64,000 nt of DNA from UBA1258 sp963643225 (GCA_963643225.1 CAVIIX010000008.1:1-64000); one strand, 5' to 3'; shown: positions 33,911 through 42,923, numbered from the stretch's first letter. Numbers and translations: made by a program. The notes: generated by a model from the sequence alone, not told the origin.

Positions 33911-35860
33911 TTAAATTCTGGTTATACCGTCATCATCATATAATTTGTATCTTTCTTTTGCTTCATAGCTTAAATATTTAATGGTAGAATAATCAATTTT
34001 TGAAACATTCATGGCAGGCTCTGCAAGAGGAAGCTCGTGACCCCTTCTGATAAACACAAGTACTTCGTTTAACTGAGCCTTTACATAGTGGTCGCCCTTT
34101 TCTAAAATTTCCTCATCGTAATTTTTAGGCCCGCGGAAGCGGATAAGCTTCATGGCTTCTGGAAGGTATACGTACCTGCCGGTTGCGTTCTGTCTGTAAA
34201 CAGGCGCAATCATAATGCTCTCGCCTACTAAAAGTTCATCCTCCACTTCATTTACACGCAAGTCCTTATAGTCAAAGGAAAGAGGCCTAAAAAGCATTAA
34301 ATTTTCATTAGCCGCCTTCATAAATTCAGAATAAATGTAGGGAATAAGGGCATAGCGGAGCTTTATAAGCTCTTTAAAGTCCTTTACATCGCCAAATTCG
34401 TAAAGCTCCTGACGACGTGTACCCATTGCTGAATGGTTTCTAAAAAGTGGCGTAAATATGGATACTTCAAGCCATCTCAGCATTAAATCCCTGGTGCAGT
34501 TACTGCCAAAGCCACCGGTGTCTGCCCCAGAATATAAAAAGCCGCACATATTAAGAGCAGGAAGCTGCTGAATGTTTAATAAAAGGTGTCCCCACCAGGA
34601 TTTGTTGTCACCTGTCCAAACGCCGCCGTAACGGTGCATGCCTATGTATGAGGAACGAGAAAACATTAAGACACGCTTATCCGGAGAAAGGCGTTCAAAA
34701 GCCTCACCCGCGGCACGGGTCATGTTGTAGCCGTAAATATTATGAACGGATAAATGATTGTATTTTTCTCCGTCTTTATTGTGGTAAAACCTTGCGTAGT
34801 CTTCCATATTGTTGGACATTTGTCCCACAAGATCCTTAAATTCAAAGAAAGAATTTATATCAAGGTTTTTACCCTTGTAGTCTTTAAGCTTTTCAAATAC
34901 CTCCTTTAAGTGGTCTTCCGTATAGAAAATCGCAGGCTCGTTCATGTCATTCCAAAAGCCTTCAATTCCCTTATCCAGTAAAAATTTATATTTATCTCCA
35001 AACCAGCTTCTTACCTTTGCATCCAGAAAATCCGGCAGATATGCGCGTCCCGGCCAAACTGCAGCCACTAAAGCTTCACCGTTTTCCTTTTTACAAAAAT
35101 AATTGTTTTTTAGGCCTTCCTCGCACACCTCATAACCATCTTCCGCCTTTATTCCTGCGTCAATAATGGGAATAAGCTTAATGCCCATGCTCTTCATTTC
35201 CGACACAAAGGCTTCAAAATCCGGGAAAGCCTCTTCATCGATGGTAAAGTCCTTGTAGCGCTCCATATAATCTATGTCAAGATAAATCATATCGATTGGA
35301 ATGCCGTTTTCTTTGTGCCTTAAAGCAACTTTCTTAACCTCTGTTTCATCCGCATAGCTCCAGCGGCTCTGACCATACCCAAAGGCCCACTTTGGCGGGA
35401 TAAAGGGCGTACCGATAATGTCACGAAATTCCTTTACGATTTCGATTTTTGAATCGGCTTCGATTAAATAAATGTAGGCATTTTTTTCTTTTAAGGTAAC
35501 AAGAATAGTGCTGCTTTCTGTAAAGCCAAAATCAAATTCCACAATGCCCGGAGTATCAAAATAATACCCCTGCACTCTCTCGCCATCGTCAATTATGAAA
35601 AAATTCTGGGCAGCATATAAGGACTCCTTGTCTTCGTCATGATTGGGGTCGTCTGAGCAAAAGCTTTTATATTTAAAGCCCCGCTTATTGATGCCACGAG
35701 TGGTTTCTCCAAGACCGTAGATGACGGTTTTAGGATTCATGAAGCGTTTGTAGGCGCCTTTTTCAAAAGAAAATCCGCTTACAGCACCTTCCGTTACAGG
35801 AATGTCTTTTATAACCGATTCAGTTTCAATCGGTGTTCCGATTTTATATTTTGTAATCAT
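33911..35860 (-). CDS. GH31 alpha-glucosidase
   Basis: 649 residues, no signal peptide. GH31 enzymes cleave terminal alpha-linked glucose (or xylose). The nucleophile Asp is in GFWNDMNEP near residue 305; the acid/base Asp in WTGDNKSWW near 418. The downstream GGFGSNCTRDLMLRW and FRNHSAMGTRRQE segments complete the active site. WNDMNEP favours alpha-glucosidase over alpha-xylosidase. It starts seven bases after proC and so appears to be the last gene of the proline operon, an odd pairing. Repeat A4 follows directly. Confidence 0.92.
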   Translation of the reverse strand: MITKYKIGTPIETESVIKDIPVTEGAVSGFSFEKGAYKRFMNPKTVIYGLGETTRGINKRGFKYKSFCSDDPNHDEDKESLYAAQNFFIIDDGERVQGYYFDTPGIVEFDFGFTESSTILVTLKEKNAYIYLIEADSKIEIVKEFRDIIGTPFIPPKWAFGYGQSRWSYADETEVKKVALRHKENGIPIDMIYLDIDYMERYKDFTIDEEAFPDFEAFVSEMKSMGIKLIPIIDAGIKAEDGYEVCEEGLKNNYFCKKENGEALVAAVWPGRAYLPDFLDAKVRSWFGDKYKFLLDKGIEGFWNDMNEPAIFYTEDHLKEVFEKLKDYKGKNLDINSFFEFKDLVGQMSNNMEDYARFYHNKDGEKYNHLSVHNIYGYNMTRAAGEAFERLSPDKRVLMFSRSSYIGMHRYGGVWTGDNKSWWGHLLLNIQQLPALNMCGFLYSGADTGGFGSNCTRDLMLRWLEVSIFTPLFRNHSAMGTRRQELYEFGDVKDFKELIKLRYALIPYIYSEFMKAANENLMLFRPLSFDYKDLRVNEVEDELLVGESIMIAPVYRQNATGRYVYLPEAMKLIRFRGPKNYDEEILEKGDHYVKAQLNEVLVFIRRGHELPLAEPAMNVSKIDYSTIKYLSYEAKERYKLYDDDGITRI

Positions 35861-35867
35861 TTTTCAC

Positions 35868-36668
35868 CTATTTCTTTAATGATATGTTTTTTTCATATGC
35901 TGCAATAACTGCATCCATTGAAGCCCCTCTGAAACCCTTTTCTTCCAAGACCTTTACGCCCTGAATGGTGGTGCCTCCAGGAGAGCATACAGCATCCTTA
36001 AGTACGCCCGGATGACTGCCGGTTTCAAGCATTAATTTTCCGCTTCCCACTACCATCTGTGCCGCAATCGCAAGTGCCTGGTTTCTGGGAAGGCCGCAGG
36101 CTACGGCGCCGTCAGCAAGAGCCTCTATAAACATATCTGTAAATGCAGGACCGCAGCCTGAAAGAGTTCCGCCGATAGCGTGTAGGCTTTCAGGAATTTC
36201 CGTAACCAGACCTGACTCCGACAACGCATTTACAAAATCTGCTTTTTCTTGTGCAGTAACCTCAAAGGAAGCGGTATAGAGCACAATTCCCTCTCCGATT
36301 GCAACAGGAGTGTTCGGTGAAATCCTTATTATCGGAGCATCCATGCGGGTGAGCTCCTTAATGTCCTGAATTGAAAGGCCTGCCGCCATTGACACAAGCA
36401 CAAAACGGTCCGTACGCTTTTGTAAAATTTCCTTAATGGAGTCAGTAAGATTTTTCATCATCTGAGGCTTTACACCAAGGAAAATAAATTCAGCATTTTT
36501 TGCAATTTCTTCATTTAAGGCTACGTTACAGTTTAATTTTGAGGCTAATTCACACGCCTTTTCCTTTGTCCTGTTTGAAAGATAAACGTTTCTTCCGCCT
36601 GCAGCCTTTACTACTGCGGTAGCAAGAGCGCCGCCCATATTTCCACTTCCGATAAATCCGTATTTCAT
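35868..36668 (-). CDS. proC: Pyrroline-5-carboxylate reductase
   Basis: 266 residues. Last step of proline synthesis, reducing pyrroline-5-carboxylate with NAD(P)H. N-terminal Rossmann motif GFIGSGNMGGAL; FLGVKPQMM near residue 85; signature block SGCGPAFTDMFIEALADGA with CSPGGTTIQGVKVLE towards the end. Its ATG overlaps the last base of proA. Confidence 0.96.
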   Translation of the reverse strand: MKYGFIGSGNMGGALATAVVKAAGGRNVYLSNRTKEKACELASKLNCNVALNEEIAKNAEFIFLGVKPQMMKNLTDSIKEILQKRTDRFVLVSMAAGLSIQDIKELTRMDAPIIRISPNTPVAIGEGIVLYTASFEVTAQEKADFVNALSESGLVTEIPESLHAIGGTLSGCGPAFTDMFIEALADGAVACGLPRNQALAIAAQMVVGSGKLMLETGSHPGVLKDAVCSPGGTTIQGVKVLEEKGFRGASMDAVIAAYEKNISLKK

Positions 36669-37909
36669 TATCTTACCTGCCCCTTTCCTGTCACTACATA
36701 TTTGTAGGATGTAAGCTCTTCAAGTCCCATGGGACCTCTTGCATGCATTTTCTGAGTTGAGATGCCGATTTCTGCTCCAAGTCCGAATTCGCCGCCGTCG
36801 GTAAATCTTGTGGAGGCATTTAAATAAACTGCCGCAGCATCCACCTCGTTTAGAAATTTTTCAGCCGTTTCCTTATCCTCCGTGATAATTGCTTCAGAAT
36901 GACCTGTACCATGCCTGCTTATAAAGTCAATTGCCTCGTCAACGTTTTTAACTGTTTTAACTGCCAATATATAGTCACCATATTCTGCATCCCAGTCTTC
37001 TTTAATTGCAGGGATTCCGGCTACATATTTAAGGGCTTCAGAATCGCATCTTAATTCAACGTTCTTTTCTTTTAATAAAGGCTCTGCCACCTTTAAAAAG
37101 TCTTCTAATACAGCCTTATGCACCAGCAGACATTCTGCCGCGTTACACACTGAAGGTCTGGAAGTCTTTGCATTATATAAAATTCTTGCTCCCATTTCTA
37201 AATCAGCAGCCTTATCTATGTACACGTGACACACGCCCTCACCGGTTCTTATGACAGGTACCTTTGAATTTACAACAACACTTCTTATAAGCCCTTTACC
37301 GCCGCGTGGAATTAGCACATCCACATATTCTGTTAAATTCATTAATTCATTGGCGCTGTCTCTTGAAGTGTCTTTAATTAAGGAAATGGAATTTTTATCA
37401 AGACCTGCCCTTTCCAAAGCCTCCTGCATTATATTAACAACCGCAACATTTGAATTTATGGCTTCCTTGCCACCTCTTAAAATTACCGCATTACCGGATT
37501 TTAAGGTAAGGGCAGCCGCATCCACCGTTACATTCGGACGAGCTTCATAAATAATGCCGATTACTCCAAGCGGTACTCTTCTTCTTTCAATATGAAGGCC
37601 GTTTGGTCGGTCGATTGTCTTTGTAACAGAGCCGATTGGGTCCTCAAGCTTAATTACTTCTCTTACGCCCTTTACGATTCCAAGTATTCTTTCCTCAGTA
37701 AGTAAGAGCCTGTCAATAAGAGAATCTCTCATCCCGTTTTCTTTTGCAGCCTTAAGGTCTAAAGCATTGGCACTAAGCCACTTATCTGTATTTGCTTCAA
37801 GGCCCTTTGCAATTTCCTCAAGGGCTTTATTTTTAGTATCAGTTGAGGCTACGGATAATTTTCTTTCTGCCTTAACCGCTGCCTCTCCCATTTTTTCAAG
37901 TTCTGTCAT
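36668..37909 (-). CDS. proA: Gamma-glutamyl phosphate reductase
   Basis: 413 residues, full length. Reduces gamma-glutamyl phosphate to glutamate semialdehyde with NADPH. Aldehyde-dehydrogenase fold: GVIGIIYEARPNVTVDAA near residue 115, LRGGKEA, PRGGKGLI, catalytic Cys in SVCNAAE near 255, and the C-terminal FGLGAEIGISTQKMHARGPM signature. Between proB and proC on the same strand. Confidence 0.97.
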   Translation of the reverse strand: MTELEKMGEAAVKAERKLSVASTDTKNKALEEIAKGLEANTDKWLSANALDLKAAKENGMRDSLIDRLLLTEERILGIVKGVREVIKLEDPIGSVTKTIDRPNGLHIERRRVPLGVIGIIYEARPNVTVDAAALTLKSGNAVILRGGKEAINSNVAVVNIMQEALERAGLDKNSISLIKDTSRDSANELMNLTEYVDVLIPRGGKGLIRSVVVNSKVPVIRTGEGVCHVYIDKAADLEMGARILYNAKTSRPSVCNAAECLLVHKAVLEDFLKVAEPLLKEKNVELRCDSEALKYVAGIPAIKEDWDAEYGDYILAVKTVKNVDEAIDFISRHGTGHSEAIITEDKETAEKFLNEVDAAAVYLNASTRFTDGGEFGLGAEIGISTQKMHARGPMGLEELTSYKYVVTGKGQVR

Positions 37910-37975
37910 AGTTACCTCTAATTTAAGCTTTCCAAGGCTTAAGACTTACCTGCAGGTCTTGTGTTTAGTACCAGA

Positions 37976-38782
37976 TCAGCGCTTTCTAGCAATAAACCTT
38001 GTGCCCACTTCTTTTCCATCAACGATTTCATAAATATCTTCCGGACGATTGCCGTTTGTTATAATCATGTCACAGCCTGCTTCCGTTGCAATCCTTGCAG
38101 CCGAAAGCTTTGTCACCATACCTCCCGTGCCGCGACTGGTGCCTGCACCGCCTGCCATGCTTACAATTTCAGAATCCAGGGATTCCACCGTGTGAATGAG
38201 CTTTGCAGCTTTATTTTTGTGAGGATCTTTATCAAATAAGCCGTCAATATCCGAAAGCAAAATCAGCATATCTGCCTTGGTAAGCCTTGCAACTATTGCT
38301 GAAAGGGTGTCATTATCACCCAAAACCTTGCTTGCACCGGTTTCAATTTCTGCAGAAGAAACCGAGTCGTTTTCATTAACAATAGGAATAATGCCCATTT
38401 CAAGAAGGGCTGCAAAGGTGTTTGACAAATGCTCACTTCTCACAGGGTCTGCCACGTCCTCATCTGTTAAAAGGATCTGGGCAACCCCTCTGTTATATTC
38501 TTCAAAAAATTTATCGTAAAAATGCATAAGCTGGCACTGTCCAACAGCCGCTGCCGCCTGCTTCATTCTTAATTCCCTTGGGCGTTCCTTTAGGCTCATC
38601 TTTGAGGAGCCTACCGCAATGGCGCCTGAAGTCACCAAAATTACTTCATGGCCATAGCCTGCAAGATCTGCAAGCACTCTTACAAGCTTTTCAATGCTGT
38701 GTAAGTTGGCAGCTCCTGAATCATGGGTTAATGTACTGGTGCCCACCTTCACTACTATCCTGTAACAATTTTTCTGCCACAT
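37976..38782 (-). CDS. proB: Glutamate 5-kinase, short form without PUA domain
   Basis: The start at 38782 (268 residues) is chosen because AAGGAGA lies upstream; 38809 has none. Amino-acid kinase fold: VVKVGTSTLTHDSG, LVTSGAIAVGSSKM near residue 48, QLLLTDED-type segment, FNENDSVSS-like NENDSVSSAEI near 140 and LLSDIDGLF near 165. It phosphorylates glutamate with ATP. The usual ~100-residue C-terminal PUA domain of E. coli and B. subtilis ProB is absent. First gene of the proBAC run. Confidence 0.95.
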   Translation of the reverse strand: MWQKNCYRIVVKVGTSTLTHDSGAANLHSIEKLVRVLADLAGYGHEVILVTSGAIAVGSSKMSLKERPRELRMKQAAAAVGQCQLMHFYDKFFEEYNRGVAQILLTDEDVADPVRSEHLSNTFAALLEMGIIPIVNENDSVSSAEIETGASKVLGDNDTLSAIVARLTKADMLILLSDIDGLFDKDPHKNKAAKLIHTVESLDSEIVSMAGGAGTSRGTGGMVTKLSAARIATEAGCDMIITNGNRPEDIYEIVDGKEVGTRFIARKR

Positions 38783-38847
38783 AACAAACTCTCCTTTAAA
38801 TTTTCCCAATACTCATTTAGTATAACCGTAATTTAGGCAAAAGAAAA

Positions 38848-38863
38848 GACACATCACTGTGTC
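38848..38863 (-). terminator. Minus-strand hairpin terminator
   Basis: GACACA-GTGA-TGTGTC followed on the minus strand by TTTTCTTTT. It sits after a short decayed minus-strand reading frame ending at 38881 and before the proB promoter area. Confidence 0.55.
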
Positions 38864-38880
38864 CATTTTCTTTTTAGGTA

Positions 38881-39006
38881 TTATCTAAAATTTCGCACAT
38901 ACTTCATATGTCTTGAACATTCGCCGTATTCATCGGAATCAAAGCATGCAAAAAGCCTTTGACATTTAAAAATTCCTGGTTTATTGTTCAAATATAGCTT
39001 GTGTAC
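38881..39006 (-). pseudogene. Unidentified 3' gene remnant (about 41 codons)
   Basis: An open minus-strand frame without a start codon reads LNNKPGIFKCQRLFACFDSD then EYGECSRHMKYVRNFR and a stop, followed by a hairpin terminator. Composition is protein-like, with three Cys. I do not recognise it. It may be the surviving tail of a gene removed upstream of trxA. Confidence 0.3.
38959..38987 (+). promoter_or_regulatory. Possible trxA promoter
   Basis: TTGACA, 17 bases, TATTGT, about 85 bases before the trxA start. The -35 is perfect and the -10 is moderate. Confidence 0.45.
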
Positions 39007-39072
39007 AATTTAATTGAACATAATTTACTTTAAGTTTCTTAAACCTTTTACCAGGCAATAAAGGAGGCATCA

Positions 39073-39384
39073 ATGGTAAAGAAAATTAATACGAAAGAAT
39101 TTAATGAAATGGATAAAGCAGGACTTGTAGTAGCAGATTTTAATGCCACCTGGTGCGGTCCCTGCAGAATGCTTGCGCCTGTACTTGACGAATTATCTAA
39201 AGACTATAAAGAAAAAGCAAAATTTGTGGCAATCGATACGGATGAAAACCACGAGCTTGCAGTCGCTTTTAAAATCTTAAGCATTCCTGCCGTTATAATA
39301 TTAAAAGACGGAGTGCAGGTGGATAAAAGTATTGGCTTTGTTCAAAAGGCGGAGCTTGCTGCATTAATTGATAAAAATCTTTAA
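39073..39384 (+). CDS. trxA: Thioredoxin
   Basis: 103 residues. FNATWCGPCRMLAPVLDEL holds the redox-active WCGPC at residues 28-32; the cis-Pro is in ILSIPAVII near 74. Cytoplasmic dithiol reductant for ribonucleotide reductase, peroxidases and protein disulfides. AAAGGAGG precedes the start. Single-gene unit; no reductase gene is adjacent. Confidence 0.96.
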   Translation: MVKKINTKEFNEMDKAGLVVADFNATWCGPCRMLAPVLDELSKDYKEKAKFVAIDTDENHELAVAFKILSIPAVIILKDGVQVDKSIGFVQKAELAALIDKNL

Positions 39385-39497
39385 TTTTAAGATTCTCTTA
39401 CGAGTCTTAACGCCAGATTTTATTCTGTCCTTTAAAACAGCTGTCTCTTTTAATTCGTGCGCATTCTAGCGTAGCATTTAAACATTGGGATAAAAAT

Positions 39498-39562
39498 GTT
39501 TCGCTTTAGAAACTAAAGCGCCGAGCGCGGTCGTCTAGGCGACATATTCCTTACGCGCGATT
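39498..39562 (+). repeat. Repeat family B, copy B3
   Basis: Downstream of trxA in the same orientation. CGCTTTAG-AAA-CTAAAGCG stem, GTCG/CGAC stem and the core GGCGACATATTCCTTACG at 39538-39555. The 115 bases between the trxA stop and the repeat hold no gene. Confidence 0.72.
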
Positions 39563-39568
39563 ATGCTT

Positions 39569-41464
39569 TTATTTTAATGCTCTCATTGCATTAATGATAC
39601 ATACAAAGGCTACTCCTACGTCTGCAAAAATTGCAGCGCCCATGTGGGCAATACCAAAGGCTGCAAGTATTAACACTAAAAGCTTTATTCCAAGAGCAAA
39701 TACAATGTTTTCTTTTACTATGCGAAGAGTCTTTTTAGCAATACCTTTAGCTTCCGGAATTTTAGATAAATCATCATTCATAATGACAACGTCGGCAGCT
39801 TCGATTGCGGCATCGGAGCCCATGGCTCCCATCGCAATGCCTATATCCGCTCTTGCTAGGACAGGAGCGTCGTTAATTCCATCCCCCACAAAAGCAAGAG
39901 TAACACCTGCTTCTTTATTTAGAAGCTTTTCAATCTCGCTTACCTTATCTAAGGGATTTAAATCAGCCCTGAATTCATCAACCTTTACTGCTTCTGCAAC
40001 TACCTTAGCCGTTTCAGAATTATCTCCAGTAAGCATTATTATCTTTTTAATGCCTGCTTTTTTTGCGTTTTCCAAGGCTTCCTTTGCCAAAGGCTTAATT
40101 TCATCCGTTATGTGAACATGCCCTAAAAGGTGCTTATCCTTTGCTACAAACACCAAAGTTCCGCCACTTTTCTTAAAATTGCAAAGGTCGGTTTCTGACA
40201 TTTCCGTCGCATCCAGCACATCTTCCATAAGCTTTTTGTTGCCTACGTAATAAACAGTGCCGTCAATCAAAGCCTTAACACCCTTTCCGGCTATTTCCGT
40301 TACATCAGATATTTTTTCTTTATATAAAGGACCCTTATAAGCATTTTCTATTGAAAGAGCTATCGGGTGAGTTGAAAAGCTTTCTGCATAGGCTGCAATT
40401 TCCAAAAGCTTATCTTCTGCCTTCTCTTTATAATTTTCCTTAAAGCTGTCACTGCATTCAATTAAAGAAACCTTGAACTTTCCTTTTGTAATGGTGCCGG
40501 TTTTATCAAGCACAAGAGTGTTGATTTTGGCAAGTGCATCCATGTAATTGCCACCCTTTATCAAAATTCCGTGACGGCTTGCGCCGCCGATTCCACCAAA
40601 GAAGGATAAAGGAATACTTATAACCAGTGCACAGGGGCAGGATATTAAAAGGAATGTCATGGCTCTGTAAAGCCAGGTTTTAATATCACCTGTTACAATC
40701 GAACCAATAATTGACAGGGACGCTGCACAACCAACAATTATTGGAGTGTAATATCTTGCAAAAATCGTGATGAATTCTTCGGATTTTGCCTTTTTGGAGG
40801 AAGCATCCTCTACAAGGCTTAGTACCTTTGAAACCGTGGAATTTGCAAATTCAGATATAACTCTTACCTTTATGAGGCCTGATAAATTTACACATCCGCT
40901 GACGACAGTGTCGTTAACCGCCATATCCCTTGGAAGACTTTCACCTGTAATGGCTGAAGTATCAACGGTGGTGGTGCCTTCAATTACTATTCCGTCAAGT
41001 GGAATGCGCTCGCCTGGCTTTATTAAAATAATATCCCCTGTTTTTACAGCTTCAGGGTCTACTTCCTTTTCAAAATCTTCTGAAATAATTCTTGCAAAAT
41101 CCGGGCGAATGTTCATTAATGCCTTTATGGATTTCCTTGATTTATTAACTGCATAGGTCTGAAAACACTCACCTATCTGGAAAAAAAGCATTACCGCAAC
41201 GCCTTCACTGAATTCACCGCAGAAGAACGCTCCCACCGTTGCAATCATCATAAGAAAATTTTCATCAAATACATGGCCGTGGGAAATTGTCAAAACGGAA
41301 TCGATTATTACGTCGTAGGCAATTACACCGTAGGATAATAAAAAGCCTATTAATCCAATCCACTTTCCAAACCTTTCTGTAAGTATAAAAGCAATTCCCA
41401 AAAGTATGCCGCTTATAATTATTCTTATAATATTTTTCTTTATTTTCTTTGTCATATTACACAC
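39569..41464 (-). CDS. Heavy-metal-translocating P1B-type ATPase
   Basis: 631 residues, shorter than CadA because the N-terminal metal-binding domain is encoded separately. Six or more membrane helices; the ion-binding SCPCALV near residue 275; the phosphorylated Asp in LDKTGTIT near 320; TGE-loop TGESLP; and GDGINDAPVLARADIG near 530. CPC plus the ArsR neighbour's alpha5-type site points to Zn/Cd/Pb export. It starts eight bases before the end of the HMA gene, so the two are coupled. Confidence 0.93.
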   Translation of the reverse strand: MCNMTKKIKKNIIRIIISGILLGIAFILTERFGKWIGLIGFLLSYGVIAYDVIIDSVLTISHGHVFDENFLMMIATVGAFFCGEFSEGVAVMLFFQIGECFQTYAVNKSRKSIKALMNIRPDFARIISEDFEKEVDPEAVKTGDIILIKPGERIPLDGIVIEGTTTVDTSAITGESLPRDMAVNDTVVSGCVNLSGLIKVRVISEFANSTVSKVLSLVEDASSKKAKSEEFITIFARYYTPIIVGCAASLSIIGSIVTGDIKTWLYRAMTFLLISCPCALVISIPLSFFGGIGGASRHGILIKGGNYMDALAKINTLVLDKTGTITKGKFKVSLIECSDSFKENYKEKAEDKLLEIAAYAESFSTHPIALSIENAYKGPLYKEKISDVTEIAGKGVKALIDGTVYYVGNKKLMEDVLDATEMSETDLCNFKKSGGTLVFVAKDKHLLGHVHITDEIKPLAKEALENAKKAGIKKIIMLTGDNSETAKVVAEAVKVDEFRADLNPLDKVSEIEKLLNKEAGVTLAFVGDGINDAPVLARADIGIAMGAMGSDAAIEAADVVIMNDDLSKIPEAKGIAKKTLRIVKENIVFALGIKLLVLILAAFGIAHMGAAIFADVGVAFVCIINAMRALK

Positions 41465-41678
41465 TCTTTAAAGTAACATCAGGTACAAGATGTTTAACTG
41501 TTTTCTTAATTTCTGCTTCTACTGCTTCGTTTTTGTCGTCTTCCACTTCATATACAAGCTTCTGTGACAAAAAGGTTACTCTGCACTCAGACACGCCTTC
41601 CACCTTTGAAACCGCATCCTCTATTTTCTGAGCGCAGTGACCGCAGTCAAGATCTTCCAAAAAAAATGTTCTCTTCAT
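41457..41678 (-). CDS. Stand-alone heavy-metal-associated (HMA) domain protein
   Basis: 73 residues with the ferredoxin-like HMA fold: FFLEDLDCGHCAQKIEDAV, then VSECRVTF. The metal-binding loop is DCGHC, whereas Cu chaperones have MxCxxC. It probably binds the same metal as the ATPase and delivers it, replacing the fused N-terminal domain of other CadA/ZntA proteins. It overlaps the ATPase start by eight bases and the ArsR stop by one. Confidence 0.92.
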   Translation of the reverse strand: MKRTFFLEDLDCGHCAQKIEDAVSKVEGVSECRVTFLSQKLVYEVEDDKNEAVEAEIKKTVKHLVPDVTLKSV

Positions 41679-41965
41679 TATTCATCCTCCATAATATGTT
41701 CCATACCTATTTTTAAAATTGATTCAACGTGGCTGTCTGCCAAAGAATAAAACATGGCTTTTCCGTCACGCCTCACCTTTACAAGATCGCTTTGCTTCAA
41801 GGTTTTTAGCTGATGAGAAACCGCCGACTGATTCATGGAAAGCTCATCTGAAATATCGCTTACGTTTTTTTCACCGTTAATCAGAAGATACAAAATTCTG
41901 ATTCTGGTGGAATCACCAAAGACCTTAAACAGATCTGCAAGGTCGTAAATCTTTTCTTCGTTCAT
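41678..41965 (-). CDS. ArsR/SmtB-family metal-sensing repressor
   Basis: The start at 41965 (95 residues) is preferred, with AAAGGA seven bases upstream; the ATG at 41980 lies inside the operator. Winged helix with DNA-recognition helix MNQSAVSHQLKTLKQ. The C-terminal alpha5 helix has D-x-H-x10-H-x2-E (ADSHVE ... MEHIME), the Zn-type alpha5 site of CzrA/SmtB; the alpha3N CVC motif of CadC/ArsR is absent. It should release DNA on binding zinc-like ions and derepress its own operon. Confidence 0.93.
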   Translation of the reverse strand: MNEEKIYDLADLFKVFGDSTRIRILYLLINGEKNVSDISDELSMNQSAVSHQLKTLKQSDLVKVRRDGKAMFYSLADSHVESILKIGMEHIMEDE

Positions 41966-41977
41966 AGCACGTCCTTT

Positions 41978-42004
41978 CATATGTTCAACTGTTCATATGT
42001 TCAT
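41978..42004. promoter_or_regulatory. ArsR-type operator
   Basis: An imperfect palindrome, CATATGTTCAAC-TGTTCATATG, with ATATG/CATAT arms, resembling the 12-2-12 operators of SmtB/CzrA. It lies immediately downstream of the -10 box, over the expected transcription start. Confidence 0.7.
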
Positions 42005-42030
42005 TATACACCAAATTGTTTACTTGTCAA
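42003..42030 (-). promoter_or_regulatory. Promoter of the ArsR-HMA-ATPase operon
   Basis: Minus strand TTGACA, 16 bases, TATAAT: both boxes match consensus exactly. The operator begins at the -10 box. Confidence 0.88.
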
Positions 42031-42095
42031 CAATAAAATCACTTTAAAAAATATTGTCAAAAAATAACATAATACAATGTCTGGACCTCCAAACA

Positions 42096-42126
42096 GTCAA
42101 GGATATTCGCAATCCGCTTTGCTGCC
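42096..42126 (+). repeat. Repeat family A, 5' fragment A8
   Basis: GTCAAGGATATTCGCAATCC followed by GCTTTGCTGCC matches only the start of the element. The rest is missing. It lies just behind the stop of the prepilin peptidase gene. Confidence 0.5.
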
Positions 42127-42129
42127 TGC

Positions 42130-42843
42130 TCATGTCAAATATATAAACACATAAAATCCAAGTAAAATATATGGTCCGAGAGGAACATAATCCTTCATGG
42201 TTTTCTTTTTTAATAAAACAAGCATCAGCGATACCACCACTGCAATAATCAATGATAAAAGAATAATTTTAGCGGCATTTTCAAAGCCGTACATAAAGCC
42301 AAGAGCTGACATTAATTTAACGTCGCCTCCGCCGAAGCTTTTTTTTGTAAGCTTTGCTGCCACAAAAAATATAAGGAATACAGCCACCATTCCAAGTAAG
42401 CTTTTAATTAAAGAAAGCATTACGGTATCGGTTTTTACAAAATCACAGATAAAAAACAAAAGCCTTGCGATGATAATTGCAAGGGGAATGAAATTTGGTA
42501 TCAGCATTACCTTTAAATCAAATATTGCTGCTCCGATTAATAAAAAGGCAGACACAAAAACAAAAGCGACGGTTATTAACTGTATCTGTTTTAAGGAAAG
42601 GCTCACCGCCAACGCTATTGTCAAAAGTACTGTCACCAATATTACAGCCAAAGAAAGTCCGTCCTTTTTATAGGGCGTTACCGCCTCAATATTCATTTTA
42701 TCGTTTAATTTTCCCTTTTGAATGTATTGATTAGTCAGATGCGCAAAAAGGATGCAGGCAAAAATCGCTGCAAGCCCACTTAAAGCAATCGTAAACGCCA
42801 TGAAAATTATTACCTCCAGTGTAATTTCCGCAAGCGAAAGCAT
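42130..42843 (-). CDS. Prepilin peptidase (A24 family), orphan
   Basis: 237 residues, about seven membrane helices. The two catalytic Asp are visible: AIFDLKVMLIPN near residue 108 and the GxGD motif FGGGDVKLMSALG near 173. It cleaves the leader of type IV pilin-like proteins at the inner membrane. The N-terminal methyltransferase domain of classical PilD is missing, as in TadV/CpaA-like forms. No pilin, pilus ATPase or secretion gene is adjacent, so its substrates lie elsewhere. Confidence 0.85.
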   Translation of the reverse strand: MLSLAEITLEVIIFMAFTIALSGLAAIFACILFAHLTNQYIQKGKLNDKMNIEAVTPYKKDGLSLAVILVTVLLTIALAVSLSLKQIQLITVAFVFVSAFLLIGAAIFDLKVMLIPNFIPLAIIIARLLFFICDFVKTDTVMLSLIKSLLGMVAVFLIFFVAAKLTKKSFGGGDVKLMSALGFMYGFENAAKIILLSLIIAVVVSLMLVLLKKKTMKDYVPLGPYILLGFYVFIYLT

Positions 42844-42923
42844 AGCTTCCCTTATTCTAAAAGAATAACATTTTTTGCTAAATCCGTTTAGTGCCTTACT
42901 ATTTTTTGTTTTTATTAAATCTA

